This document shows, piece by piece, positions 8,642 to 16,149 of a DNA stretch of 18,575 bases. Source of the DNA: JBFHDX01 sp041584475 (GTDB lineage Bacteria; Pseudomonadota; Alphaproteobacteria; UBA8366; JADFVY01); contig JBFHDX010000075.1 in assembly GCA_041584475.1 (NCBI GenBank), forward strand, positions 1-18,575, given 5' to 3'. The notes under the pieces are model-generated. The model worked only from the letters and a program-made list of their open reading frames with translations, was not told where the DNA came from and did no database searches. Position 1 is the first letter of the stretch; every line of letters starts with the position of its first letter. Position numbers and translations under genes: made by a program.

Positions 8642-9535
8642 TCAGGTGGCGGGGCTGCCGTCCGCGACCGCGCCGGGCTCGAGGATCTCCGGCTCGACGC
8701 GGCATCGCGCCGAGACGCCGAAGGCGAGCCGCCAGTACAGCATGACGAGCAGGCCCGGCGGCCGGCCCAAGGGCTCGCGTCCGTTCCAGCGCGCATCGAT
8801 CATCGCGCAGTAGCCGGCGCGGCAGATGTCGGCCGGCAGGAACAGCGTCGCGACGCGGATCAGCAGCGGGATCGCGACGACGATCAGCGGCGCGATGACG
8901 CCGACGCCGAAGAGCAGACGCAGGCCGACGTGAACCGTCCGCAGGTCGACCCCGAACAGCGCGCCGAAGCCGATCCGGATCGCCTCGCCGAAGCCGATCA
9001 GCGCGATCGTCAGGAACACGCCGCCGACGAACGGAAACCAGCCGCGATCGAGGGTCTCGAGCGCGTGGTTGCGCCAGACCTCGGCGCCGAGCCCGGCGGC
9101 GGCCAGCAGCTCTTCCCATTGCGCCACGTTGCGCACGCGGGCGATGCTTCCGTCGCGCAGCCGGAACACGATCTTCGCCTGGCCCTCGTAGACGGTGACG
9201 CCGGCGATCGCGGCACGCTCGACGGCGCGGTCGCGGCGCGGCAACAGCCCGGCCCGCCAGAGCACGCGCTCGGAGGTCACGGCGACCGAGGGCTCGGCGC
9301 GCCAGGCGAGGAAGCCGGCGACGATCAGGGCCAGCAGCACGGTCGCCACGGCGAATGCGAGGCCGAGCGCCCCCTCGGGCCCCGCCTCGCTGAGCAAATA
9401 GACGGTGCCGGCGATCATCGCCGCGACCAGCAGCGGCCCGCCGAGCCCCGGCAGCGCGTGCTCGCGCCGGGCCGTCTCCGCCGGCCGCCAGGCGAGCCTC
9501 TCGCCCGGGCGCAGGGCGTGCTCCGGCCAGATCAA
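8642..9535 (-). CDS. Uncharacterised membrane protein with a possible PH-like domain
   Basis: I do not recognise a named family with certainty. The 297-residue product has about four hydrophobic segments (roughly 31-50, 56-78, 166-190 and 207-232). Between the second and third is a soluble region (about 80-160: SVAVTSERVLWRAGLLPRR, then KIVFRLRDGSIARVRN). This resembles the small PH-like domains of some bacterial membrane proteins, which is a weak resemblance only. A pair of cysteines occurs at 238 and 243. The start is a TTG at 9535 with CAGGGG several bases upstream; no ATG lies near the start of the conserved-looking region. The fusion gene follows on the same strand after 80 bp, so co-transcription is possible, though that gene has its own strong ribosome site. 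Confidence 0.65.
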   Translation of the reverse strand: MIWPEHALRPGERLAWRPAETARREHALPGLGGPLLVAAMIAGTVYLLSEAGPEGALGLAFAVATVLLALIVAGFLAWRAEPSVAVTSERVLWRAGLLPRRDRAVERAAIAGVTVYEGQAKIVFRLRDGSIARVRNVAQWEELLAAAGLGAEVWRNHALETLDRGWFPFVGGVFLTIALIGFGEAIRIGFGALFGVDLRTVHVGLRLLFGVGVIAPLIVVAIPLLIRVATLFLPADICRAGYCAMIDARWNGREPLGRPPGLLVMLYWRLAFGVSARCRVEPEILEPGAVADGSPAT

Positions 9536-9724
9536 CGCCGGCCCCTGCGATTCCGCGCAAGCGCGTTTTGCATCCGCCGACCGCCGAACGCGGCAACGAC
9601 GAATGGCGGGTCGGCGCGGGCGGGCGCACGGCGCCGGGCGGATGTGGCGTTGTCCTGCATCGGTGCGCTCCCGAATCCTCGACCGCCAACGCCGCGGCGG
9701 CCCGAGATTCTTCCACGATCGGGC

Positions 9725-9740
9725 TTAACGGGCCGTAAAC
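9725..9740 (+). promoter_or_regulatory. Candidate CtrA-like box upstream of the PLD lipoprotein
   Basis: TTAA-CGGGCCG-TAAAC differs from the CtrA consensus TTAA-N7-TTAAC by one base. It also reads as an inverted repeat (TTAACGG, one base, CCGTAAA). It lies 75 bp before the lipoprotein ATG in a 279-bp divergent gap (9536-9814) where I see no gene. Short AT-rich motifs are weak evidence alone. Confidence 0.3.
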
Positions 9741-9814
9741 CGTGGGATGCACCGTGGCGGGCCGGAAATCCGGTCGGCTTCACAGTTCCGCCTGAACGTG
9801 GCCGGCTGGCAGCC

Positions 9815-11341
9815 ATGAAAACGACCGATGGCATCGATCCTCGCGCGCGGCGCCGGCAGCGACCGGTGGCCGCCGCTACGTGTGCCGTGATGTTCGCGGC
9901 ACACCTGCTCGCCGCCTGCAGCGCCGACGGCGGCCACGTGCCGGGCGAGGCGCCGGACGGGACCGCGCCCGCCGCGCCCGCGACGACCAGCGCCGGCGCC
10001 TCCGAAACGCCGGCCCCGGTGCCGTTCGGCGCCGCGGTGCTGCTGGCCTCGGCGCTGAAACCGATCAAGGAGCCGGTCTCGACGACGCACCGCGCGCTGA
10101 CGCTGGGCATGGACGCGGCGGGCAGCGTGCTGGCGGCGCCGCCGGAGACGCTGTCGGCGATCGTCTACAAGGGCGAGACCGCGGCGCTCCGCCCCGACGG
10201 GCCGACCATCGCCGCGGACCCGGCGGCGTGGGAAGCGACCCTAGACGCGCTGACCGGTACGCGGCGGACGCGCGGCACGGTGCGCTTCCTGATCGATGGC
10301 GACGCGTTCTACCCGGTGCTGAACGAGGCCCTCGAGCACGCGCGCGATTCGATCGACGTGCGGCTCTACATCTTCGACAACGACGACGTCGCGGTCGCCG
10401 CCGCCGACCTGCTGAAGCGGCGCGCCGAGACGCTGCGGGTGCGCGTGCTGCTCGACGGCATCGGCAGCGCCTGGGCGGCCGGCGCGCGGGCCGACACGCT
10501 GCCGCCCGAGCACCGGGGGCCGACCTCGATCGCCGCCTATCTGCGGCGGGAGTCGAAGGTCGACCTGCGCATCCAGGCCAATCCGCTGTTCGCCGGCGAC
10601 CACAGCAAGAGCATCATCGTCGACGACCGCCGGGCGTTCGTCGGCGGCATGAACATCGGCCGCGAATACCGCTACGAATGGCACGATCTGATGGTCGAGC
10701 TGCGCGGGCCGGTGGTCGCCCATATCCGGCGCGACTACGAGAGCGCCTGGGGCCGCGCCTCGCCGCTGGGCGATCTCGGCGCGCTCGTCGACTGGCTGAA
10801 ACGGCGGAAACCGCCGGCCGCGGGCGAGGGCGCGCCGCTGCGGCTGCTGGCGACGCGGCCCGGCGACGACCAGATCCGGCGCGCCAAGCTGGCGGCGTTC
10901 CGGCGCGCCGGCGAGCGCATCCTCGTCGAGACGCCGTACCTCGCCGACAAAGACGTGGTCACGGCGCTGATCGATGCCGCGCGCCGCGGCGTCGACGTGC
11001 GCCTCGTCCTGCCGCGGGACAACGACAGCTCGCTGATGGCGCGCAGCAACCGCAGGGCCGCGAAACGCATGGCCGAGGCCGGCGTGCGCGTCTACGTCTA
11101 TCCCGGTTTCACCCACGCCAAGGCGGCAATCGTCGACGGCTGGGCCGTGTTCGGGTCGGCGAATCTCGACTGGCTGAGCCACACGCTGAACCGCGAGCTC
11201 GACATCGCGACCTCCGACCCGGCGATCGTGGCCCGGCTCGAGGCCGAGCTGTTCGACGTCGATCTCGCCAAGTCGCGCGTTCTGCCGCGGCCGCCGGCAC
11301 CGGCGGCGTTCGCGATGGCCGCCCGCAAGCAATGGTTCTGA
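9815..11341 (+). CDS. Phospholipase D/cardiolipin synthase-like lipoprotein
   Basis: A 508-residue exported lipoprotein. The N-terminus has basic residues (RARRRQR), a hydrophobic stretch and a lipobox ending L-A-A-C35, followed by a long Ala/Pro/Thr-rich tether (about 37-80). Two phospholipase D domains follow with complete HxKxxxxD motifs: H263-S-K to D270 (DHSKSIIVDD...GGMNIG) and H434-A-K to D441 (THAKAAIVDG...GSANLD). This duplicated HKD layout is that of cardiolipin synthases and phospholipases D, which transfer or hydrolyse phosphatidyl groups. Lipid anchoring places it in the envelope, unlike classical ClsA/ClsB. The ATG at 9815 is required for the signal peptide but has a poor ribosome site. 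The actual substrate is not readable from sequence. The gene appears to stand alone. Confidence 0.87.
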   Translation: MKTTDGIDPRARRRQRPVAAATCAVMFAAHLLAACSADGGHVPGEAPDGTAPAAPATTSAGASETPAPVPFGAAVLLASALKPIKEPVSTTHRALTLGMDAAGSVLAAPPETLSAIVYKGETAALRPDGPTIAADPAAWEATLDALTGTRRTRGTVRFLIDGDAFYPVLNEALEHARDSIDVRLYIFDNDDVAVAAADLLKRRAETLRVRVLLDGIGSAWAAGARADTLPPEHRGPTSIAAYLRRESKVDLRIQANPLFAGDHSKSIIVDDRRAFVGGMNIGREYRYEWHDLMVELRGPVVAHIRRDYESAWGRASPLGDLGALVDWLKRRKPPAAGEGAPLRLLATRPGDDQIRRAKLAAFRRAGERILVETPYLADKDVVTALIDAARRGVDVRLVLPRDNDSSLMARSNRRAAKRMAEAGVRVYVYPGFTHAKAAIVDGWAVFGSANLDWLSHTLNRELDIATSDPAIVARLEAELFDVDLAKSRVLPRPPAPAAFAMAARKQWF

Positions 11342-11395
11342 CGATCCGGCCGGCGCAGCAGCGCATTATCCGATTGGTTCGCTCCAGCCCACTCG

Positions 11396-11440
11396 CCCAC
11401 CCCGAGCCTACGATACCGTTGGCCGGCCGGGCGGGGTGGG
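11396..11440. terminator. Long-loop inverted repeat between convergent genes
   Basis: CCCACCCCG (11396-11404) pairs with CGGGGTGGG (11432-11440) around a 27-nt loop that contains the palindrome GGCCGGCC. It lies in the 138-bp gap between the stops of the lipoprotein (plus) and the small membrane protein (minus). It may serve as a shared transcript end. No T tract is present. Confidence 0.35.
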
Positions 11441-11479
11441 GAGCGGGCCGGTGCCGACTCCACGTAAGCGGATGATGCA

Positions 11480-12013
11480 CTAGTAGTCGGGCAGCGTCGG
11501 ATTGCGGAACAGCGCGTAGCCGAACATCGCCAGCACGCCGATGAGCCACGAGCGGAAGAAGTCGAGCATCGTCTCGCCGCCCCAGCCGTGGAAGCCCCAG
11601 ACGCCGGCCGCGCCGTCGATCGTGGCCAGGATGTGCGGCAGGATGATCAGCGTCGGCAGCACGGCAATGCTCCACGCCAGGCCCTGCACGATGTAGGAGC
11701 CGTACCATCTGCGGCCCGGAATCGGCGTCGGATCGCGGCGGCCGGGCATGAGGATGTTGACCGCCTCCCAGCCGACGAGGCAGCAGGCGAAGAAGAAGAC
11801 GAGCATGAACTGGTCGAGGTCGCTGGGCGAGCGGCCGCAATAGAGCACGGGCAAGCCGCCGTCGACGCAATACAGGTTCGGCGGCCAGTAGCCGACGGCG
11901 CTGCCCGGAACGCCCTGCATGATCCAGGCGATGACCCAGGTCAGCATGTAGCCGACATAGGGCGCCAACAGCGCGACCGGCGCTCCGAACAGAAGTTTCG
12001 CGCCCTTGAACAT
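11480..12013 (-). CDS. Small unknown inner-membrane protein
   Basis: I do not recognise this 177-residue protein. It has about four hydrophobic segments (roughly 8-32, 68-88, 108-130 and 152-169). Two cysteines (C49 and C59) sit in the loop after the first segment (NLYCVDGGLPVLYCG), which would be periplasmic if the N-terminus is cytoplasmic, and could form a disulfide. A second cysteine pair (C77, C78) lies within a membrane helix. The ATG at 12013 has no strong ribosome site, but the hydrophobic pattern begins directly after it. The codon pattern and clean frame support a real gene. It is divergent from the beta-barrel gene at 12269, and a palindrome lies between them. Confidence 0.65.
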   Translation of the reverse strand: MFKGAKLLFGAPVALLAPYVGYMLTWVIAWIMQGVPGSAVGYWPPNLYCVDGGLPVLYCGRSPSDLDQFMLVFFFACCLVGWEAVNILMPGRRDPTPIPGRRWYGSYIVQGLAWSIAVLPTLIILPHILATIDGAAGVWGFHGWGGETMLDFFRSWLIGVLAMFGYALFRNPTLPDY

Positions 12014-12180
12014 CGCTTGCCGTACCCCGGTCGTGCCCGATCCGCGTGCGCTCGCGGCATGGTGCCGGGGCGCGGTAAAGGAACGGTGAAGAGGTGCGGA
12101 GCCGATTCCGTCGACCGGACCCGCGGCGCCAGGCGACGCCGAAACCCGTGCAAGACGCGGGGTAGAAGAGCCGGACGATC

Positions 12181-12203
12181 TTAACGAGTTTACAATTCGT
12201 CAA
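12181..12203. promoter_or_regulatory. Imperfect 23-bp palindrome in divergent intergenic region (candidate operator)
   Basis: The half sites TTAACGAGTT and AATTCGTCAA flank a TAC centre, and 8 of 10 positions are symmetrical. It is the only AT-rich spot in the 12014-12268 gap. It lies 66 bp before the beta-barrel start and about 170 bp before the divergent membrane-protein start. A dimeric regulator site is a reasonable reading. It also contains TTAA-N7-ACAA, only a poor CtrA match. Confidence 0.35.
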
Positions 12204-12268
12204 CCATGGCCCTGCTAAAAACGAACCGCCGGCTCTCCCTCACTGCGGCAAGTAATACGGGTCAAGGC

Positions 12269-13066
12269 ATGAAACGCTCGATCGGGATTCTCTGCGGCCT
12301 CGTCTTGTCGGCACTTGCCGGCCCCGTGCACGCGCAGGAATACTTCGATGCCGACGGCGGCATGTACATCAGCGTACGGGGCGGCCTGTCGCAGGTGCGC
12401 AACCACGTGATATGGGATTGGGGTGGCTATGATCCGACATATGTCGGATCCCCGCCGACTTTGGCATCACCCGGCCTTAATGCGCACCGGGAATCTCGAA
12501 GCCTGGAGATGAATTACGGCTTCGTTGCCGCGGGCGCGCTCGGATACACGTTCGCCTACCCGGACCACGTGGCGGATCTGCGGCTCGAGGTCGAGGGGAT
12601 CTATCGCTACAACGCGGAAGGCCAGACCAATGCGGACTGGCGGCCGACCAGTAACAGGGCCGATTCCGGCTCACTCGGGTTCATAACCGTAGACATCGAT
12701 GGTACGCTTCAGATTCAAAGCGTGATGTTGAATGCGCTGGCGGATTTCCACACCGGCTCGCGCTTTACGCCGATACTGGGGATCGGCGCGGGCATGTCGC
12801 ACGTGGTCATCGACACGACCTTCTTCGACCCTAACCGGGCCCAGAATTTCGTACCCCAGCCCGTCATCGACGACCAGTCGTTCTTTGCCTTGTCGTGGCA
12901 GGCGATCGCGGGGATCGGATACCGGCTCAGCCCCGGAACGGTGGTGACCGCCGAATATCGCTATTTCAGGCTGGCCAAGGACCAGTATTCGACCCTCTTC
13001 CAGACCCACGAGCTGCGGAACATCAAGTTCGACGACTGGTCGCTGGGCCTGCGTTTCACGTTCTGA
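12269..13066 (+). CDS. Outer-membrane beta-barrel protein (small porin-like family)
   Basis: A 265-residue secreted protein. MKRSIGILCGLVLSALAGPVHA is a clear signal peptide, with cleavage likely after HA22. The mature part alternates short amphipathic strands (GGMYISVRGGLSQV, GFVAAGALGYTF, LRLEVEGIYRY, TPILGIGAGMSHVVI, AIAGIGYRLSPGTVVTAEYRY) and ends WSLGLRFTF. The terminal phenylalanine is the usual barrel-assembly signal. The pattern suits the eight-stranded Omp25/Opa-like barrels of alphaproteobacteria. I chose the ATG at 12269 for the signal peptide; the frame also opens at 12206. Its base composition looks less GC-rich at third positions than its neighbours, which may reflect loop-rich surface sequence or transfer. 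Its function (structural, adhesion or uptake) is unknown. Confidence 0.82.
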   Translation: MKRSIGILCGLVLSALAGPVHAQEYFDADGGMYISVRGGLSQVRNHVIWDWGGYDPTYVGSPPTLASPGLNAHRESRSLEMNYGFVAAGALGYTFAYPDHVADLRLEVEGIYRYNAEGQTNADWRPTSNRADSGSLGFITVDIDGTLQIQSVMLNALADFHTGSRFTPILGIGAGMSHVVIDTTFFDPNRAQNFVPQPVIDDQSFFALSWQAIAGIGYRLSPGTVVTAEYRYFRLAKDQYSTLFQTHELRNIKFDDWSLGLRFTF

Positions 13067-13192
13067 CCGTCGCCTCCGCCCCGCCCGGCCGCGCCCAAGG
13101 CGGTTGCCGGCCGCGCCCCACCCGCCTAGCATGACCGGATCGCCGCGCCGTGCGGGCGCGATCGACGAGGCGGGTACAACACGGAGGCACGC

Positions 13193-13603
13193 ATGTCCAA
13201 GGTATCGACGAAGGTGAATGTCGGCGTCCCGGCGGACCAGATCTGGGACCTGATCGGCAAGTTCAACGCGCTGCCGGAGTGGCATCCGGCGGTGGAGCGC
13301 AGCGAACTGGAGGAAGGCGGCAGCAAGCGCCGGCTGCACATCGTCGGCGGCGGCGAGATCGTCGAGGAGCTGAAGGCGAAGGACGACTCCGGTCGCAGCT
13401 ATACCTATTCGATCCTCTCCGGCCCGTTGCCGGTGATGAACTACCGGGCGACGATCACGGTCGACGAGGACGCCGACGGCAACGCCGTCGTCGAATGGGC
13501 CGGCGAGTTCGACCCGGTCGGCTCGGCGGCCGAGGCCGAGAACGTGATCCAGAGCATCTACGACGCCGGCCTGCAGAACCTGAAGCGCATGATGGGCGGC
13601 TGA
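13193..13603 (+). CDS. SRPBCC (START/polyketide cyclase-like) family protein
   Basis: A 136-residue single-domain protein of the SRPBCC helix-grip fold. The opening MSKVSTKVNVGVPADQIWDL, the helix with FNALPEWHPAVERSEL, the central GSKRRLHIVGGGEIVEELKA strand pair, SYTYSILSGPLPVMNYRATI and a long C-terminal helix follow the polyketide cyclase/dehydrase family order. These proteins enclose a hydrophobic ligand. MxaD of methanol oxidation is one relative, but there is no mxa gene here, so no ligand can be named. GGAGG sits 6 nt before the ATG. The ThDP enzyme follows 73 bp downstream on the same strand and could be co-transcribed. Confidence 0.85.
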   Translation: MSKVSTKVNVGVPADQIWDLIGKFNALPEWHPAVERSELEEGGSKRRLHIVGGGEIVEELKAKDDSGRSYTYSILSGPLPVMNYRATITVDEDADGNAVVEWAGEFDPVGSAAEAENVIQSIYDAGLQNLKRMMGG

Positions 13604-13676
13604 GCGCCGGCGGCCCTCGGCCGGGAACTTGCGACGGGCCCTTTACGCGGGCCGCGGAATCGCCGATATCGAGCGC

Positions 13677-16097
13677 ATGACGAAACTGCCGACGGCCGAC
13701 GACATCGCCATGCTGGAGGCGCTGGAGCGGCGCATCCTCTGGCTCGCCTGCTGGACGATCCACAACGCCAACCACGTCCGTCCCAACGCGGACGGGCTCA
13801 AGGTCGGCGGCCACCAGTCGTCGTCGGCCTCGGTGGCGACGCTGATGACGGCGCTCTATCTCGACGTGCTGCGGCCGCAGGACCGGGTCGCCGTCAAGCC
13901 GCACGCCTCGCCGGTCTTCCACGCCATCCAGTACCTGCTGGGCAGGCAGACGCGACGGAAGCTGGAGGCGTTCCGCGCCTGGGGCGGCGCCCAGTCCTAC
14001 CCGTCGCGCACCAAGGACACGGACGACGTCGACTTCTCGACCGGCTCGGTCGGGCTCGGCGTCGGCGTCACCCTGTTCGCCTCGCTGGTGCAGGACTACG
14101 TCCGCCTGCACGGCCTCGCCGACGATCGCGCGCCGCCCGGCCGCATGGTCGCGATCATGGGCGACGCGGAACTCGACGAGGGCAACGTCTTCGAGGCGCT
14201 GCTCGAGGGCTGGAAACACGACGTGCGGAACCTGTGGTGGGTGATCGACTACAACCGCCACTCGCTCGACGGCGTCGTCAACGACCATTTGTTCGGCCGC
14301 ATCCGCGACTTCTTCGACTCGGTGGGCTGGGCCGTCGTCAACGTCAAATACGGCAAGCGCCTGCAGGCGGCGTTCGAGGGCCCGGCCGGCGGTGCGCTGA
14401 AACGGTGGATCGACGACTGCCCGAACCAGCACTATTCGGCGCTCACCTTCAAGGGCGGCGCGGCGTGGCGCGAGCGGCTGAAGACCGACCTCGCCGGCAC
14501 CTCGGGCCTTGCCGAGCTGCTCGACCGCCACGACGACGAGGCGCTGCACCGGCTGATGACCAATCTCGGCGGCCACGACATGACCTCGATCCTCGAGGCC
14601 TTCCACGGCGTCGCCGACGACCGGCCGCACTGCTTCGTCGCCTATACGATCAAGGGCTACGGCCTGCCGCTGGCCGGGCACAAGGACAACCATGCCGGGC
14701 TGATGACGCCCGAGCAGATGGAGACCTTCCGGGCGCTGCACGAGGTGCCCGCGGGCGCGGAGTGGGAGCCGTTCGCCGGCATGGACGTCCCGGCGCAGCG
14801 CGTACGCGCGTTCCTCGAGCGCGTGCCGTTCGCCAAGCGGCCCGCACCGGCCGGCCCGGCACCCGCGGCCGCGGTACCGGCGATCGAGGCGCCGGCGGCG
14901 TCGAGGATCGCGACGCAGGACGCGTTCGGGCGGATCCTGAATACGCTGGCGCGGACGCAGGACGATCTCGGCCGGCGCATCGTCACCACCTCGCCCGACG
15001 TCGCGATCTCCACCAACCTGGCCGGCTGGATCAACCAGCGCGGGGTTTTCCACCGCGAGGACCGCCCCGATGCGTTCCGCGAGGAATCGATCGCCTCGCC
15101 GCTGAAATGGGACCAGTCGCCGGCCGGCCAGCACGTCGAGCTCGGCATCGCCGAGAACAATCTGTTCCTGATGCTCGCCGCCGCCGGCATCGCGGACCGG
15201 CTGTTCGGCGCCCGTCTCATCCCGGTCGGCACGCTGTACGATCCGTTCGTCGCGCGCGGGCTCGATGCGCTCAACTACGCCTGCTACATGGACGCGCGCT
15301 TCGTCGTCGCCGGCACGCCGTCGGGCATCACGCTGGCGCCCGAGGGCGGCGCCCACCAGTCGGTCGGCACGCCGCTGATCGGCATCGCGCAGGACGGGCT
15401 GGCGGCCTTCGAGCCGGCCTTCGTCGACGAGCTGGCGGCGATCATGGAATGGGCGTTCGATTACGTGCAGCGCGACGGCTCCGGCGCGTCGGAGATCGAG
15501 TGGCTGCGCGACGTCGAGGGCGGTGCGGTGTATCTGCGCCTGTCGACGCGCCCGGTCGAGCAGCCGAAGCGCCGGCTCGACGCGGCGACGCGGCACGGCA
15601 TCATCGCCGGCGGCTACTGGCTGCGCGCCCCCGCGCCCGGCGCCGAGCTCGCCATCGCCTATGCCGGCGCGGTCGCACCCGAGGCGCTGGCCGCGTGGCA
15701 GCAGCTGGCCGAGGAGGTGCCGGGGGCGGGGCTGCTGGCGGTGACCTCGGCCGACCGGCTCGGCGCCGGCTGGCACGCGGCGGAGCGGTCGCGCCAGCAC
15801 GGCGAGGGTGCCGGCGCGCGCAGCCACGTCGAGCGGCTGCTCGAGCCGCTGGCGACCGATGCCGGCATCGTCACCGTGACCGACGGCCACCCGGAGGCGC
15901 TGTCGTGGCTCGGCGGTGTGCTGGGCCACCGCGTCAAGCCGCTCGGCGTCGAGCATTTCGGGCAGTCGGGCGCGCTCCCCGACCTCTACGCGAAATACCG
16001 CATCGATACGGACGCGATCCTGGATGCCTGCGCCGCGGCGCTGCTCGCCCGGCGCGGAGCACCGGGCCTGCGCATCGTCTCGCGGGCGGCGGAGTGA
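13677..16097 (+). CDS. Homodimeric ThDP enzyme, AceE/transketolase-like
   Basis: An 806-residue thiamine-diphosphate enzyme with the domain order of transketolase and of AceE (homodimeric pyruvate dehydrogenase E1). The ThDP/Mg motif is GDAELDEGN (162-170) through YN (192-193). AceE-like features are the YTIKGYGLPLAGHKDNHAG block (323-341), the pyrimidine-domain ELGIAENN (489-495; E493 is the likely catalytic Glu), PEGGAHQS (555-562), and a C-terminal end HFGQSGALPDLYAKYRIDTDAI. An Ala/Pro-rich linker (about 388-410) joins the two halves. No E2 or E3 gene is adjacent, and alphaproteobacteria usually use a two-subunit E1, so true pyruvate dehydrogenase activity is uncertain. The ATG at 13677 has a weak GAGCG site; the frame opens at a TTG at 13629 without support. 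Confidence 0.83.
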   Translation: MTKLPTADDIAMLEALERRILWLACWTIHNANHVRPNADGLKVGGHQSSSASVATLMTALYLDVLRPQDRVAVKPHASPVFHAIQYLLGRQTRRKLEAFRAWGGAQSYPSRTKDTDDVDFSTGSVGLGVGVTLFASLVQDYVRLHGLADDRAPPGRMVAIMGDAELDEGNVFEALLEGWKHDVRNLWWVIDYNRHSLDGVVNDHLFGRIRDFFDSVGWAVVNVKYGKRLQAAFEGPAGGALKRWIDDCPNQHYSALTFKGGAAWRERLKTDLAGTSGLAELLDRHDDEALHRLMTNLGGHDMTSILEAFHGVADDRPHCFVAYTIKGYGLPLAGHKDNHAGLMTPEQMETFRALHEVPAGAEWEPFAGMDVPAQRVRAFLERVPFAKRPAPAGPAPAAAVPAIEAPAASRIATQDAFGRILNTLARTQDDLGRRIVTTSPDVAISTNLAGWINQRGVFHREDRPDAFREESIASPLKWDQSPAGQHVELGIAENNLFLMLAAAGIADRLFGARLIPVGTLYDPFVARGLDALNYACYMDARFVVAGTPSGITLAPEGGAHQSVGTPLIGIAQDGLAAFEPAFVDELAAIMEWAFDYVQRDGSGASEIEWLRDVEGGAVYLRLSTRPVEQPKRRLDAATRHGIIAGGYWLRAPAPGAELAIAYAGAVAPEALAAWQQLAEEVPGAGLLAVTSADRLGAGWHAAERSRQHGEGAGARSHVERLLEPLATDAGIVTVTDGHPEALSWLGGVLGHRVKPLGVEHFGQSGALPDLYAKYRIDTDAILDACAAALLARRGAPGLRIVSRAAE

Positions 16098-16149
16098 GCC
16101 GGGACACAGGGCGAGGGGTCGCGGAACGGACCCCGAAAGCGCCCTGGAA

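Noticed and set aside
8562..9752. N-terminal extension of the fusion gene upstream of 8561
   Set aside because: The frame is open but lies antisense-shifted over the membrane-protein gene. The extension has shadow-type composition, and a strong ribosome site and the FAH start lie at 8561.
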